Virus record (IMG/VR): IMGVR_UViG_3300042691_019876
Location: 1 to 27,516 of that record
Reading direction: 5' to 3' (one strand)
Length of the DNA: 27,516 nucleotides
From: a virus
The translations under genes and the position numbers were made by a program. The notes below the pieces were generated by a model. It had not been told where the DNA came from and ran no database searches. It saw only the letters and a list, made by a program, of their open reading frames with translations. Of this stretch, positions 19,629-26,969 are shown piece by piece (the first letter of the stretch is position 1; each line of letters starts with the position of its first letter).

Positions 19629-21128
19629 ATGAGTATGAAAAAAATTGTAGTTTCAGAGGATCAGTTTAAAAGATTGGTTAATAACATTATAAATGAAGAA
19701 GAAGGTGTCGAAGAAGTTTATATTACACCTGATGAGTATTATACCCTTTTAAAACAAGTTGGAAATATGGCACACGCCATACCACACCTACCTAAATTCA
19801 GAGGAAAAAAATTAATCATAAAAGGTAGTTTAGACATAAGTGGAAATAAAAAAGTTACTAGTTTAGGAGATATCAAAATTGAGGGTAATGTAAATATTCA
19901 AGGAACAAGTATTAGAGATATTAAAAATTTAAATTACACAGGAAGATTTACATATTGGGACACACCTTTATATCAAAGAGAATTACAAATCAGACAACAA
20001 AAAAGAATTGCAGAAAACGAACAAAGAAGAGAAGACAAAGAGTGGGATTTAAGTAATACAGATGAAGAAGGTGAAATGGCAAATGCGGCATTTAATTATG
20101 CGGTAGAACTAGGGTTATTAAAGGCAAGAACAGAAGAAGAGGAAGAAGAATATCAAGAGTTAGAAAGAAGAATGGAAGAACTCAACGATAGAATGGAAGC
20201 AGAAGAAGATGAGGATTTACGTGATGAAATGAGTGATGAATATGACGAACTCGAAGAAAGACTTGATGAGTTGAAAAACACTGCGGATGTTTATGATTTA
20301 TATCCAGAAGGTAGTCACTATTCTTTACATAGATTCATATCTTTAAGTCAAGATTTTGAAATAGCTGTTGGAACAGAATATGAAGCGGACGATTCAATGA
20401 GAGATTACTTCCAAGAGTGGGTTGATAGTCCTGAACACTACATTAATAGAGATTACGCTTCTCGTCATTTGGATGGTGATAGTATTGCTGACGAGTTCGA
20501 AGATATGATAAGAGGGTGGTATGAAGAAGATCCAAGTAATTACGGTGTTACAAGAAATTTAAGTTCAGATCAAGAAGAAGAAATATGGTTACTTGAAATG
20601 GAGAAGTGGGTTTATGAGAATGAAGGAATAAGAGCTCCAATTTCTGAACCAACAAGAGAGGAAGGTGATGTGTTTGATTTTGAAGATGATGAAGGTAATA
20701 GATTCCAATATAGAAATACAAGTTCAGATCCAGGAAGAAGTAGTTGGGTATTATATAAAGATGGACAAGTTGTTTCACCACACCAAATATATGAAGATGA
20801 AGATACACAAGAACACAAAGATGAACGTGAAAGTAGAATAAGTGATATTGAATACGAAATAGAAAGTATCAAAGATGATCCAGATGGTGAGTATAATGAA
20901 GATGAAATTGAAGATTTGATTGATGATAGACTTTATGATATTAGAAGAAACCCAGATGAGTTTTTAGATGAGTTAGGTTTAGAATATTTTGATTATATAG
21001 ATAAAGATAAGTTATTAGATGCATTAATTAGTGATGACGATTATGGAAATGCTCTTAATGGATATGATGGTTCATATGATGAAACAATAATTAATGACAA
21101 TTATTACATTGTAATGAGGATTGATTAA
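19629..21128 (+). CDS. Large acidic protein with leader helix and short beta-ladder repeat
   Basis: A 499-residue very acidic protein of unknown function. It begins with MSMKK and IVVSEDQFKRLVNNIINEE (6-24), the clearest of the leader-like helices. Residues 60-104 form a short repeat ladder (KLIIKGSLDISGNKKVTSLG, IKIEGNVNIQGTSIRDIKNL) like the solenoid repeats of some phage and LRR proteins. A Glu/Arg coiled coil spans about 160-215. A Tyr/Asp-rich middle follows (AVGTEYEADDSMRDYFQEWV), then repeated ISDIEYEIESIKDDP and IEDLIDDRLYDIRRNPDEFL helices. It carries five of the window's fifteen GATC sites, perhaps reflecting different origin or codon habits. The start could also be the second Met (19635). 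Likely late and possibly packaged. Confidence 0.75.
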   Translation: MSMKKIVVSEDQFKRLVNNIINEEEGVEEVYITPDEYYTLLKQVGNMAHAIPHLPKFRGKKLIIKGSLDISGNKKVTSLGDIKIEGNVNIQGTSIRDIKNLNYTGRFTYWDTPLYQRELQIRQQKRIAENEQRREDKEWDLSNTDEEGEMANAAFNYAVELGLLKARTEEEEEEYQELERRMEELNDRMEAEEDEDLRDEMSDEYDELEERLDELKNTADVYDLYPEGSHYSLHRFISLSQDFEIAVGTEYEADDSMRDYFQEWVDSPEHYINRDYASRHLDGDSIADEFEDMIRGWYEEDPSNYGVTRNLSSDQEEEIWLLEMEKWVYENEGIRAPISEPTREEGDVFDFEDDEGNRFQYRNTSSDPGRSSWVLYKDGQVVSPHQIYEDEDTQEHKDERESRISDIEYEIESIKDDPDGEYNEDEIEDLIDDRLYDIRRNPDEFLDELGLEYFDYIDKDKLLDALISDDDYGNALNGYDGSYDETIINDNYYIVMRID

Positions 21129-21167
21129 TCTTTACAGAAAAAGACAAATTGGTTATTATTATGTCAG

Positions 21168-21932
21168 ATGGCAAGAAAAAAGAAAATAGAATTTTTGATG
21201 AACACCGATTGGATGTTCGAAAAACCAATTGATAGAGAACACAAGGAATACAAATTACTTTCATACTTTCAAAAAATGGGAGATAAGTTAGATAAGATGG
21301 AACTTTATCCTGGTTTCATTGAATTATCACTTCATTTGGCAAACGTCCAAACCTTAATTAAAGATAAGAAAATCATATACACAGATAAGAAATTCTCATC
21401 CGTAGATGATGAATTATTAGTTAAGGATTTAAAAATCAGAGACGTTCCCGAAATGACAAATGAGGAGTATCAGGAGTTTGCAAAAATTCTAACATATTCA
21501 GCACCAAGAATGTATGAATACTTCAATATTGCAAAGTCAGTGTGGACAATAGTTTATGATAGTGTAACTATGAAGCCAAATAAAAGGGCGAAGGAAATAT
21601 CATCAGACATTGGATATTTCTTTTTTTTAGATAAGAGTAATCTTTGTTATGTTTGGGAATTTTCCGTTAAACCAGCAAGTAAAAACTCACCCGAAAGTAA
21701 AACATTAGTTAATCTTATTTATTCTGGTGAAAAAAATACAACAATAACTAAACTCATTAATCAAAACTCAAATTGGAACAAAGGTAAAAAAAGTTTACCA
21801 GTGTTTGAGATGATTAGTAAAGGGGAATTTCCGATAGATGAAACCCTACTCCCTATTTTCAAAAGGAAATTAATTTCTTATATTAATTTCAAAAAACAAA
21901 CAGAATTCAAAAACGAAGAAACAATTTCTTAA
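21168..21932 (+). CDS. Conserved phage protein of unknown function
   Basis: A 254-residue protein beginning MARKKKIEFLMNTDWMFEKP. I recall this opening and the following LDKMELYPGFIELSLHLANV from other large Bacteroidota phages, where the family has no assigned function. The body is helical with a central beta segment (YFFFLDKSNLCYVWEFSVKP) and a basic C-terminal half (NLIYSGEKNTTITKLINQNS, LLPIFKRKLISYINF). No catalytic motif is visible. It starts 39 nt after the 499-aa gene with no clear promoter. The next gene begins two bases after its stop, so it leads a tight five-gene run with nucleotide and DNA-modification genes. Confidence 0.75.
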   Translation: MARKKKIEFLMNTDWMFEKPIDREHKEYKLLSYFQKMGDKLDKMELYPGFIELSLHLANVQTLIKDKKIIYTDKKFSSVDDELLVKDLKIRDVPEMTNEEYQEFAKILTYSAPRMYEYFNIAKSVWTIVYDSVTMKPNKRAKEISSDIGYFFFLDKSNLCYVWEFSVKPASKNSPESKTLVNLIYSGEKNTTITKLINQNSNWNKGKKSLPVFEMISKGEFPIDETLLPIFKRKLISYINFKKQTEFKNEETIS

Positions 21933-21934
21933 TT

Positions 21935-22162
21935 ATGGAAAAAAATGAAATGGTAAATCACCCCAATCATTATGGGGGAGAAACAAACCCATACGAAGCC
22001 ATCAAGGTTATTGATGCTTGGAATTTAGGGTTTTCACTTGGTAATACTGTAAAGTACATCTCAAGAGCAGGAAAAAAAAATAAAGATAAAGAGTTAGAGG
22101 ACCTTGAAAAAGCCTTGTGGTATTTAACTCACCACATAAATAATTTAAAAAATAATAAATGA
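21935..22162 (+). CDS. DUF3310 protein
   Basis: A 75-residue protein with the DUF3310 signature: VNHPNHYGG (7-15), a helix NPYEAIKVIDAWNLGFSLG and YISRAGKK, then a helix LEDLEKALWYLTHHI. The family is common in phages, often annotated as nucleotide kinase-like from one context, and without a settled activity. It starts two bases after the previous gene, and its stop overlaps the RmlB-like start (ATGA). Confidence 0.92.
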   Translation: MEKNEMVNHPNHYGGETNPYEAIKVIDAWNLGFSLGNTVKYISRAGKKNKDKELEDLEKALWYLTHHINNLKNNK

Positions 22163-23106
22163 AAATTGTAGTAACAGGAGGTTTAGGATTTATAGGATCC
22201 GCTTTTATAAATCATGTAATGGAAAATTATGAATGTGAGATACTTTGTGTTGATAAACTCACATATGCCGGAAATCAAAAAAATTTGAAACATAATGTAT
22301 TATTTTTACATAAAGATATATGTGATATCACGGAAGATGATTTAGGTGAATACGATTATATTGTTCATTTTGCTGCGGAGTCTCATGTAGATAATTCCAT
22401 TAAAAATGGGTTACCTTTTATAAAATCAAATGTTGAAGGAACTTTTAATTTACTTGAAGTATCAAGAAAAAATAAAAATATTAAAAAATTTATACATATA
22501 TCTACCGATGAGGTGTACGGAGACATGGATGAACATTTTTCAATAAATCATGTTGCTGATGAAAATGAAAGCATCAAAACAAGTTCTTACTACTCAGCAA
22601 CAAAGGCATCCTCTGATTTATTAGTTTTATCTGCAAATAGAACATATGGTTTACCCTATTTAATTACAAGAACTTGTAATAATTTCGGAGAACATCAATA
22701 TGAAGAAAAGTTTTTACCAAAAATTGCTAAGTCTATTGAAAATGATATTGAAATCCCTGTATATGGTGACGGTAAACAAGTCAGAGAATGGATGTACGTA
22801 TATGACAATGTTAGAGTTATTTGTGATTTGATGTTTGATGATAATGTTAAAAACACAGTATATAATATTGGGACTGGGTTTAGAGTCTCAAACATTGACA
22901 TTGTCAAAAAAATATCAAATATTTTAGAAAAAGAAGTCAAAATTAAACACGTTGAAGATAGATTAGGTCATGATGTAAGATATGGTTTAAATTCCTCCAA
23001 AATGAGAACGTATTATATGGAAAAAAACGGTAAGTTACCTGAATTTTTAAATCTGTATAAATTTTTAGAAACACAGTATTCAAAACAAAAAGAAACACAA
23101 CATTAA
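22159..23106 (+). CDS. rmlB: dTDP-glucose 4,6-dehydratase-like enzyme
   Basis: An extended short-chain dehydrogenase of the RmlB type, 315 aa (typical about 340-355). The NAD-binding motif TGGLGFIG is at 6-13. Other landmarks are VDKLTYAGN (31-39), HFAAESHVDNSI (70-81), the catalytic triad region STDEVYG (T116, D117, E118) and YSATK (Y145, K149). RmlB converts dTDP-glucose to dTDP-4-keto-6-deoxyglucose, the first committed step to rhamnose and other deoxysugars. All key residues are present, so it should be active on a nucleotide sugar, though the exact sugar is uncertain. No RmlA, C or D gene is visible. It is embedded between DUF3310 and methylase genes, which makes a link to DNA or virion glycosylation possible but unproven. 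Confidence 0.88.
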   Translation: MKIVVTGGLGFIGSAFINHVMENYECEILCVDKLTYAGNQKNLKHNVLFLHKDICDITEDDLGEYDYIVHFAAESHVDNSIKNGLPFIKSNVEGTFNLLEVSRKNKNIKKFIHISTDEVYGDMDEHFSINHVADENESIKTSSYYSATKASSDLLVLSANRTYGLPYLITRTCNNFGEHQYEEKFLPKIAKSIENDIEIPVYGDGKQVREWMYVYDNVRVICDLMFDDNVKNTVYNIGTGFRVSNIDIVKKISNILEKEVKIKHVEDRLGHDVRYGLNSSKMRTYYMEKNGKLPEFLNLYKFLETQYSKQKETQH

Positions 23107-23111
23107 TTTTT

Positions 23112-23903
23112 ATGAACACACCAATAAAGTATTTTGGAGGAAAAGGAACAATGTTTAATAATATCATCAAGTATTTTCCTGAACAAGGAACGTTTAACAC
23201 ATACATTGAACCTTTTGGTGGTTCATTTTCAATAGGGTTAAAAAAACCAGAAACCGAAGTTGAAATATATAACGATTTAGAACAAAACGTTTATTCGTTG
23301 TATAAAGTATTGTCAGATAAAGAATTATTTGAAGAATTCAAGTTCAAGTGTGATTTGGTTCACTTCTCTGAGGATTTAAGAAAAGAATTTAAAGAAAAAC
23401 TAAAAGAAGAACAATCAATTGTTGATAGAGCATTTTATTTCTTTTATGTGAACAGAACATCAAGAAATGGGATTGGTGGGATTACCCTCAACACCATTGT
23501 TAGAAGAAAAATGAGTAAGTCTACATCTGATTTCTTATCGGCAATAGACAGACTACCCGAACTCCACCAAAGACTATCAAAGGTTATTATTCTTAATAGA
23601 GATGGTATTGGACTAATAGAAAAATACAATCAAGAAAACATATTCATTTATTGTGACCCACCATACGTTCATTCAACAAGAACAGATACAAGATATAATG
23701 TTGATATGATTGATGAGCAACACGAAAAGTTTTTAGATGTTGTTATTAAATCAAAGTCTAAAATATTAATCAGTGGTTATGATTGTGAAATGTACGACAG
23801 ATTAACTGAAAATGGTTTTGAAAAAATAAGTTTTGAAGTAAAAACCGTAGACGGAGCATTCAAAAAGAAAACAAAGGTTGAAACTCTTTGGAAAAATTAC
23901 TAA
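23112..23903 (+). CDS. Second D12-class DNA adenine-N6 methyltransferase (Dam-like)
   Basis: A 263-residue Dam-like enzyme closer to the standard pattern than the one at 12272: motif X IKYFGGKGTMFNNII (5-19), motif I YIEPFGGSFSIGL (31-43), motif IV IYCDPPYVHS (179-188). The target-recognition region (about 90-150) contains FYFFYVNRTSRNGIGG, a segment typical of Dam-family proteins. It probably methylates adenine in a short palindrome; GATC is plausible but not determined. It starts five bases after rmlB and is followed after nine bases by a third methylase, forming a modification cluster. Confidence 0.92.
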   Translation: MNTPIKYFGGKGTMFNNIIKYFPEQGTFNTYIEPFGGSFSIGLKKPETEVEIYNDLEQNVYSLYKVLSDKELFEEFKFKCDLVHFSEDLRKEFKEKLKEEQSIVDRAFYFFYVNRTSRNGIGGITLNTIVRRKMSKSTSDFLSAIDRLPELHQRLSKVIILNRDGIGLIEKYNQENIFIYCDPPYVHSTRTDTRYNVDMIDEQHEKFLDVVIKSKSKILISGYDCEMYDRLTENGFEKISFEVKTVDGAFKKKTKVETLWKNY

Positions 23904-23912
23904 ACTTAACGT

Positions 23913-24761
23913 ATGATAGAAACAGGAAAAATTATAAATGGGGATTGTATTGAGGTAATGAAAACATTACCCGAAGGTAGTGTGGATTTAGTTGTAACTA
24001 GTTGTCCTTATGGTGTTGGAATTGATTATGATGTTCACGATGATGATGTTGAATTTGAGGATTATAAAATTTTCAGTCGTGATTGGTTATTACAGGTGTA
24101 TCGTGTATTAAAAGATGATGGTAGGATTGCTCTAAATATTCCATATGAAATCAACAGACAAAAAAAGGGGGGTAGAATTTTCTTTGTTTCAGAGATGTGG
24201 CAGATAATGAAAGAGATTGGTTTTGGGTTCTTCGGTATTGTTGATTTAGAGGAACAATCACCTCATCGTAGTAAGACAACTGCTTGGGGTTCTTGGATGA
24301 GTCCAAGTTCACCATATATTTATAATCCAAAGGAGTGTGTAATACTTGCATACAAAAAACACCACATTAAAAAGGTTAAAGGAGAACCTCAGTGGAAAGG
24401 GACACCTACTGAAATTGAACAGGAGGATGGAACCATAAAAAAGAAAGTTGTATATGAAGAACAAGATAAGAAGGAGTTTATGGAACTTGTTTTTGGTCAG
24501 TGGAATTACTTTGCAGATACTAAATCACTCACCAAGGCGACGTTTTCAATGGACATCCCAACGAAAGCAATTAAAATATTGTCCTACAAAAACGATGTAA
24601 TATTAGACCCATTTGCAGGTAGTGGAACAACTTTGGTTGCTGCTGAAATATTAGGGAGAAGATGGTTAGGAATTGAGTTATCACCAAATTACACAGAAGT
24701 TGCAAAAACAAGAGTTGATTACTTCAAGACATTACAAGAAATAAAGGATGAGATTGTATAA
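23913..24761 (+). CDS. Beta-class N4-cytosine/N6-adenine DNA methyltransferase
   Basis: A 282-residue enzyme with motif IV before motif I, the beta-class order. The catalytic motif is TSCPYG (29-34), where S/D-PP-Y is usual, so one proline is replaced by cysteine. The SAM-binding motif is LDPFAGSGTTLVAAEI (231-246), followed by GRRWLGIELS. The middle (110-200) has SKTTAWGSWMSPSSPYIYNP and serves for target recognition. A first Ser in the catalytic motif is typical of N4-cytosine enzymes but not decisive. It is most likely a solitary methylase protecting phage DNA; no restriction partner is nearby. It ends the run begun at 21168. Confidence 0.88.
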   Translation: MIETGKIINGDCIEVMKTLPEGSVDLVVTSCPYGVGIDYDVHDDDVEFEDYKIFSRDWLLQVYRVLKDDGRIALNIPYEINRQKKGGRIFFVSEMWQIMKEIGFGFFGIVDLEEQSPHRSKTTAWGSWMSPSSPYIYNPKECVILAYKKHHIKKVKGEPQWKGTPTEIEQEDGTIKKKVVYEEQDKKEFMELVFGQWNYFADTKSLTKATFSMDIPTKAIKILSYKNDVILDPFAGSGTTLVAAEILGRRWLGIELSPNYTEVAKTRVDYFKTLQEIKDEIV

Positions 24762-24778
24762 CATTTGTTTCTAATGTC

Positions 24779-24786
24779 ATATTTAT
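24779..24786 (+). promoter_or_regulatory. ATATTTAT element upstream of the DHH phosphoesterase gene
   Basis: TCATATTTATAGATATG places ATATTTAT four bases before the ATG at 24791. A TTTG lies 11 nt further upstream, as it also does at 19603-19606, too close for a host -33 element. Confidence 0.4.
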
Positions 24787-24790
24787 AGAT

Positions 24791-26158
24791 ATGGCAAAAT
24801 TAATAAAAGAATCAGGTATTAGAGGTATTAATGATTTATCAAGAAGATACCCCAAAGCAAAAATATATTTTCATCAAGATTTAGATGGCGTTACCACCGC
24901 AATTGCAATGAAAGAATATTTGGAAGATAATGGTATCAATGTTGTTGATGCTGAAGTAATCCAATATGGAGATAAAGAATTTGCGGTAAAAAAACCTGAT
25001 GCTAGAGGAGATGTGATGCCGGTATTGGTAGACTTTGCGCATGGTAAACCAATGTTTGTTATACACACAGACCATCATGATACACAAGCTGGTGTTGAGG
25101 CTGGTACATCAACATCATTTAAAAGTTCAAGGTCTAACGTTGAAACAATATCTCAATCAATTTCCCCAAGAGAGATTTTTCCTCAAAGTGATATAACGTT
25201 AATCTCAACTGTAGACTCTGCCGATTTTGCAAAATACAACATCAGTGTCGATGATGTTATGAGTTATATTTTCAAGTTGAATAGAAATTCTGATGTTAGT
25301 AGAAACAAAATGATGTTGGGTTTGGTAACAAATAAAATGTTATTAGCATTTAAAAACAAACCAAAATTTTTAGAAGAACTTGTTTTAGACTGTAAACCAT
25401 CCCTCTTGAATATCTTACTTAAGATAAAATCAATAATGAAACGAGAAGGGTATGACGATGTTCTAAAAATGAAAGAACATCAAAAATCATACGTAGAAAA
25501 AATGAGTGATACCGAAAATGTAAAAGTGGACGGAAATATAATAATCCAATATGGTGGAGGATCTATGGTAAAGTCAGGTTCTTACGATAGGTACACACCG
25601 TTCAAAAACAACCCAAACGCAGATTTTTTAATTATAGCATGGCCGTTAGGTTTAGTTCAGGCTTCTTGTAATCCCTTCAAACAAGATAGAGCGTTGAAAG
25701 GAGTTGATTTAGGTCAGATAAAAAACGAAGTTTTGGACGAGATGAACATGGAACTAGAAAGTATAATCGTTCCTCTATCAACACTTAAAAGAATATCTGA
25801 AACCAAAACAGTATTTCAGTCAGTTGGATTCACATTTAAAGATTTTATGGCGATATATGGAGAAAGTCCCTCATTAAAAGTAATGTCAAACAGAAAAACA
25901 TTGTTCCCAATATTGGATAACATTATGAATAGACCTTTTAAAACTCTTTCAGAAAAACAAAAAGCGCTTTTAGATAAAGTTACTTTAAATGGAAGGGATA
26001 TTATTAACGCTAATTCAGGAGGTCACAAATGTATTACAAACATTTCTGGTATAAGTTTTCTTTATAGAAATGGTAAGGGTGGAAAATCTTATGTGGATTT
26101 AACAAAAGAAATACAAAGTAAATTTCACGAAATATTACAAAGTAAAATCAAAGGGTAA
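24791..26158 (+). CDS. DHH-family phosphoesterase
   Basis: A 455-residue member of the DHH superfamily (RecJ, NrnA and relatives), metal-dependent enzymes that cut phosphodiester bonds in single-stranded DNA, nanoRNA or cyclic dinucleotides. Motif I is YFHQDLDGVTTAIAM (26-40, D30 and D32), motif II is VLVDFAHG (78-85, D81) and motif III is HTDHHDTQ (92-99, DHH at 94-96). A DHHA1-like C-terminal site is SGGHKCITNISG (409-420). The middle is helical and specific to this group. Possible roles are removal of short oligonucleotides, exonuclease action in recombination, or hydrolysis of cyclic-nucleotide signals used in host defence; sequence alone does not decide. It overlaps the convergent DUF192 gene by 11 bp. 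Confidence 0.88.
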   Translation: MAKLIKESGIRGINDLSRRYPKAKIYFHQDLDGVTTAIAMKEYLEDNGINVVDAEVIQYGDKEFAVKKPDARGDVMPVLVDFAHGKPMFVIHTDHHDTQAGVEAGTSTSFKSSRSNVETISQSISPREIFPQSDITLISTVDSADFAKYNISVDDVMSYIFKLNRNSDVSRNKMMLGLVTNKMLLAFKNKPKFLEELVLDCKPSLLNILLKIKSIMKREGYDDVLKMKEHQKSYVEKMSDTENVKVDGNIIIQYGGGSMVKSGSYDRYTPFKNNPNADFLIIAWPLGLVQASCNPFKQDRALKGVDLGQIKNEVLDEMNMELESIIVPLSTLKRISETKTVFQSVGFTFKDFMAIYGESPSLKVMSNRKTLFPILDNIMNRPFKTLSEKQKALLDKVTLNGRDIINANSGGHKCITNISGISFLYRNGKGGKSYVDLTKEIQSKFHEILQSKIKG

Positions 26159-26495
26159 AATTTACAGTATCTCCTTCTTTTATTTTGTATTTGGAACAAT
26201 CACCAGCAGGTATTTCTAAAACATAATTACCATTGGCGGTATATCTTTTACATTCCTCACTTCTACACGGTTCACAGTTTTCAAAAATTTTAGTAATGAC
26301 ATTATCGTTTATAAAAATAATATCTAAAGGTGTGATACAGTTTTTCATCCAAAAGTTGTGTTCACCATCATCCATTATAAAAAACATACCGTCAAAATTA
26401 TTATCAAATTTCTTACCCATCATACCATTAGATATATCTTTTTGGGTTAGAACACACTTTACATCATATTTATTATTATTTACTATAACTTCCAT
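26148..26495 (-). CDS. DUF192 family protein with an extra cysteine cluster
   Basis: A 115-residue DUF192 protein. The family pattern is clear: SNGMMGKKF (22-30), FDGMFFIMDD (34-43), HNFWMKNCITPLDIIFI (46-62), YVLEIPAG (91-98). The family's function is unknown; many cellular members are exported, but this one lacks a signal peptide. It has six cysteines (14, 53, 74, 77, 82, 100), with CEPCRSEEC forming a possible metal or disulfide cluster where most members have few. The gene converges with the DHH gene (11-bp overlap) and diverges from the Nudix gene over only 18 bp, which contains an ATATTTAT element on its own strand. Confidence 0.9.
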   Translation of the reverse strand: MEVIVNNNKYDVKCVLTQKDISNGMMGKKFDNNFDGMFFIMDDGEHNFWMKNCITPLDIIFINDNVITKIFENCEPCRSEECKRYTANGNYVLEIPAGDCSKYKIKEGDTVNFTL

Positions 26496-26499
26496 AACT

Positions 26500-26507
26500 A
26501 TAAATAT
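26500..26507 (-). promoter_or_regulatory. ATATTTAT element in an 18-bp divergent gap
   Basis: On the minus strand AATATTTATAGTTATG puts ATATTTAT four bases before the DUF192 start. The same bases read TATAAATATTA on the plus strand just before the Nudix gene at 26514, so both genes may use one short region. Confidence 0.4.
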
Positions 26508-26513
26508 TAAATA

Positions 26514-26933
26514 ATGGGTGAATTTAAAAAATATTCAGGAATACTTGTAAAATATAAAAACAGAGGATTGTTTTGTAAAAGGTCAAAAACAAATACCTTA
26601 CCTAACGAATGGTCAATTCCTTCAGGTCAAATAGAAGGTGATGAAACACCAAAACAAGCGGCAGTTCGAGAATTTTATGAAGAAACAGGTATAAAAATCA
26701 AAGAAAAGGATATAAAATTCGTTGATTTATTAAATATTTACAATACAACTAAAACAAATAAAAGAGGATTGATGTATATATTTTTACATGAATCCAGTAA
26801 AATTATTTTACCAAATTTAAAATTGGCAAAAGATGGTTTTGAACATGAAGAGTGTCAATATTTTGATGTAGAAGATGTTCCTTTCACAAAAAAAACAGAA
26901 GAAATGAAAAAAATTGTAAAAAAATATTTATAA
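26514..26933 (+). CDS. Nudix hydrolase
   Basis: A 139-residue Nudix protein. The Nudix box (G38 to I60) fits GX5EX7REUXEEXGU exactly: GQIEGDE, then R52, E53, E56, E57, G59. Such enzymes hydrolyse nucleoside diphosphates linked to another group, for example oxidised dNTPs, ADP-ribose, dinucleoside polyphosphates or RNA caps; T4 NudE is a phage precedent. The flanking substrate region (NEWSIPSG before the box, RGLMYIFLHES after) does not identify a substrate for me. It is preceded by the 18-bp divergent gap and followed by noncoding DNA with a structured RNA candidate. Confidence 0.93.
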   Translation: MGEFKKYSGILVKYKNRGLFCKRSKTNTLPNEWSIPSGQIEGDETPKQAAVREFYEETGIKIKEKDIKFVDLLNIYNTTKTNKRGLMYIFLHESSKIILPNLKLAKDGFEHEECQYFDVEDVPFTKKTEEMKKIVKKYL

Positions 26934-26935
26934 AA

Positions 26936-26966
26936 TTTGTTTTTTTACAAAATTGTTCATATTTAT
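26936..26966 (+). promoter_or_regulatory. Possible promoter of the second structured RNA
   Basis: TTTG at 26936-26939 is followed after 20 nt by TATTTATT, a poor match to TAnnTTTG; the same site contains the second-class octamer ATATTTAT (26959-26966). It lies directly upstream of a hairpin-terminator unit. Confidence 0.4.
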
Positions 26967-26969
26967 TTA

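Noticed and set aside
19450-19632. Plus-strand 60-aa hydrophobic frame
   Set aside because: It is the shadow of the 47-aa minus-strand gene plus the divergent promoter region, and overlaps the start at 19629.
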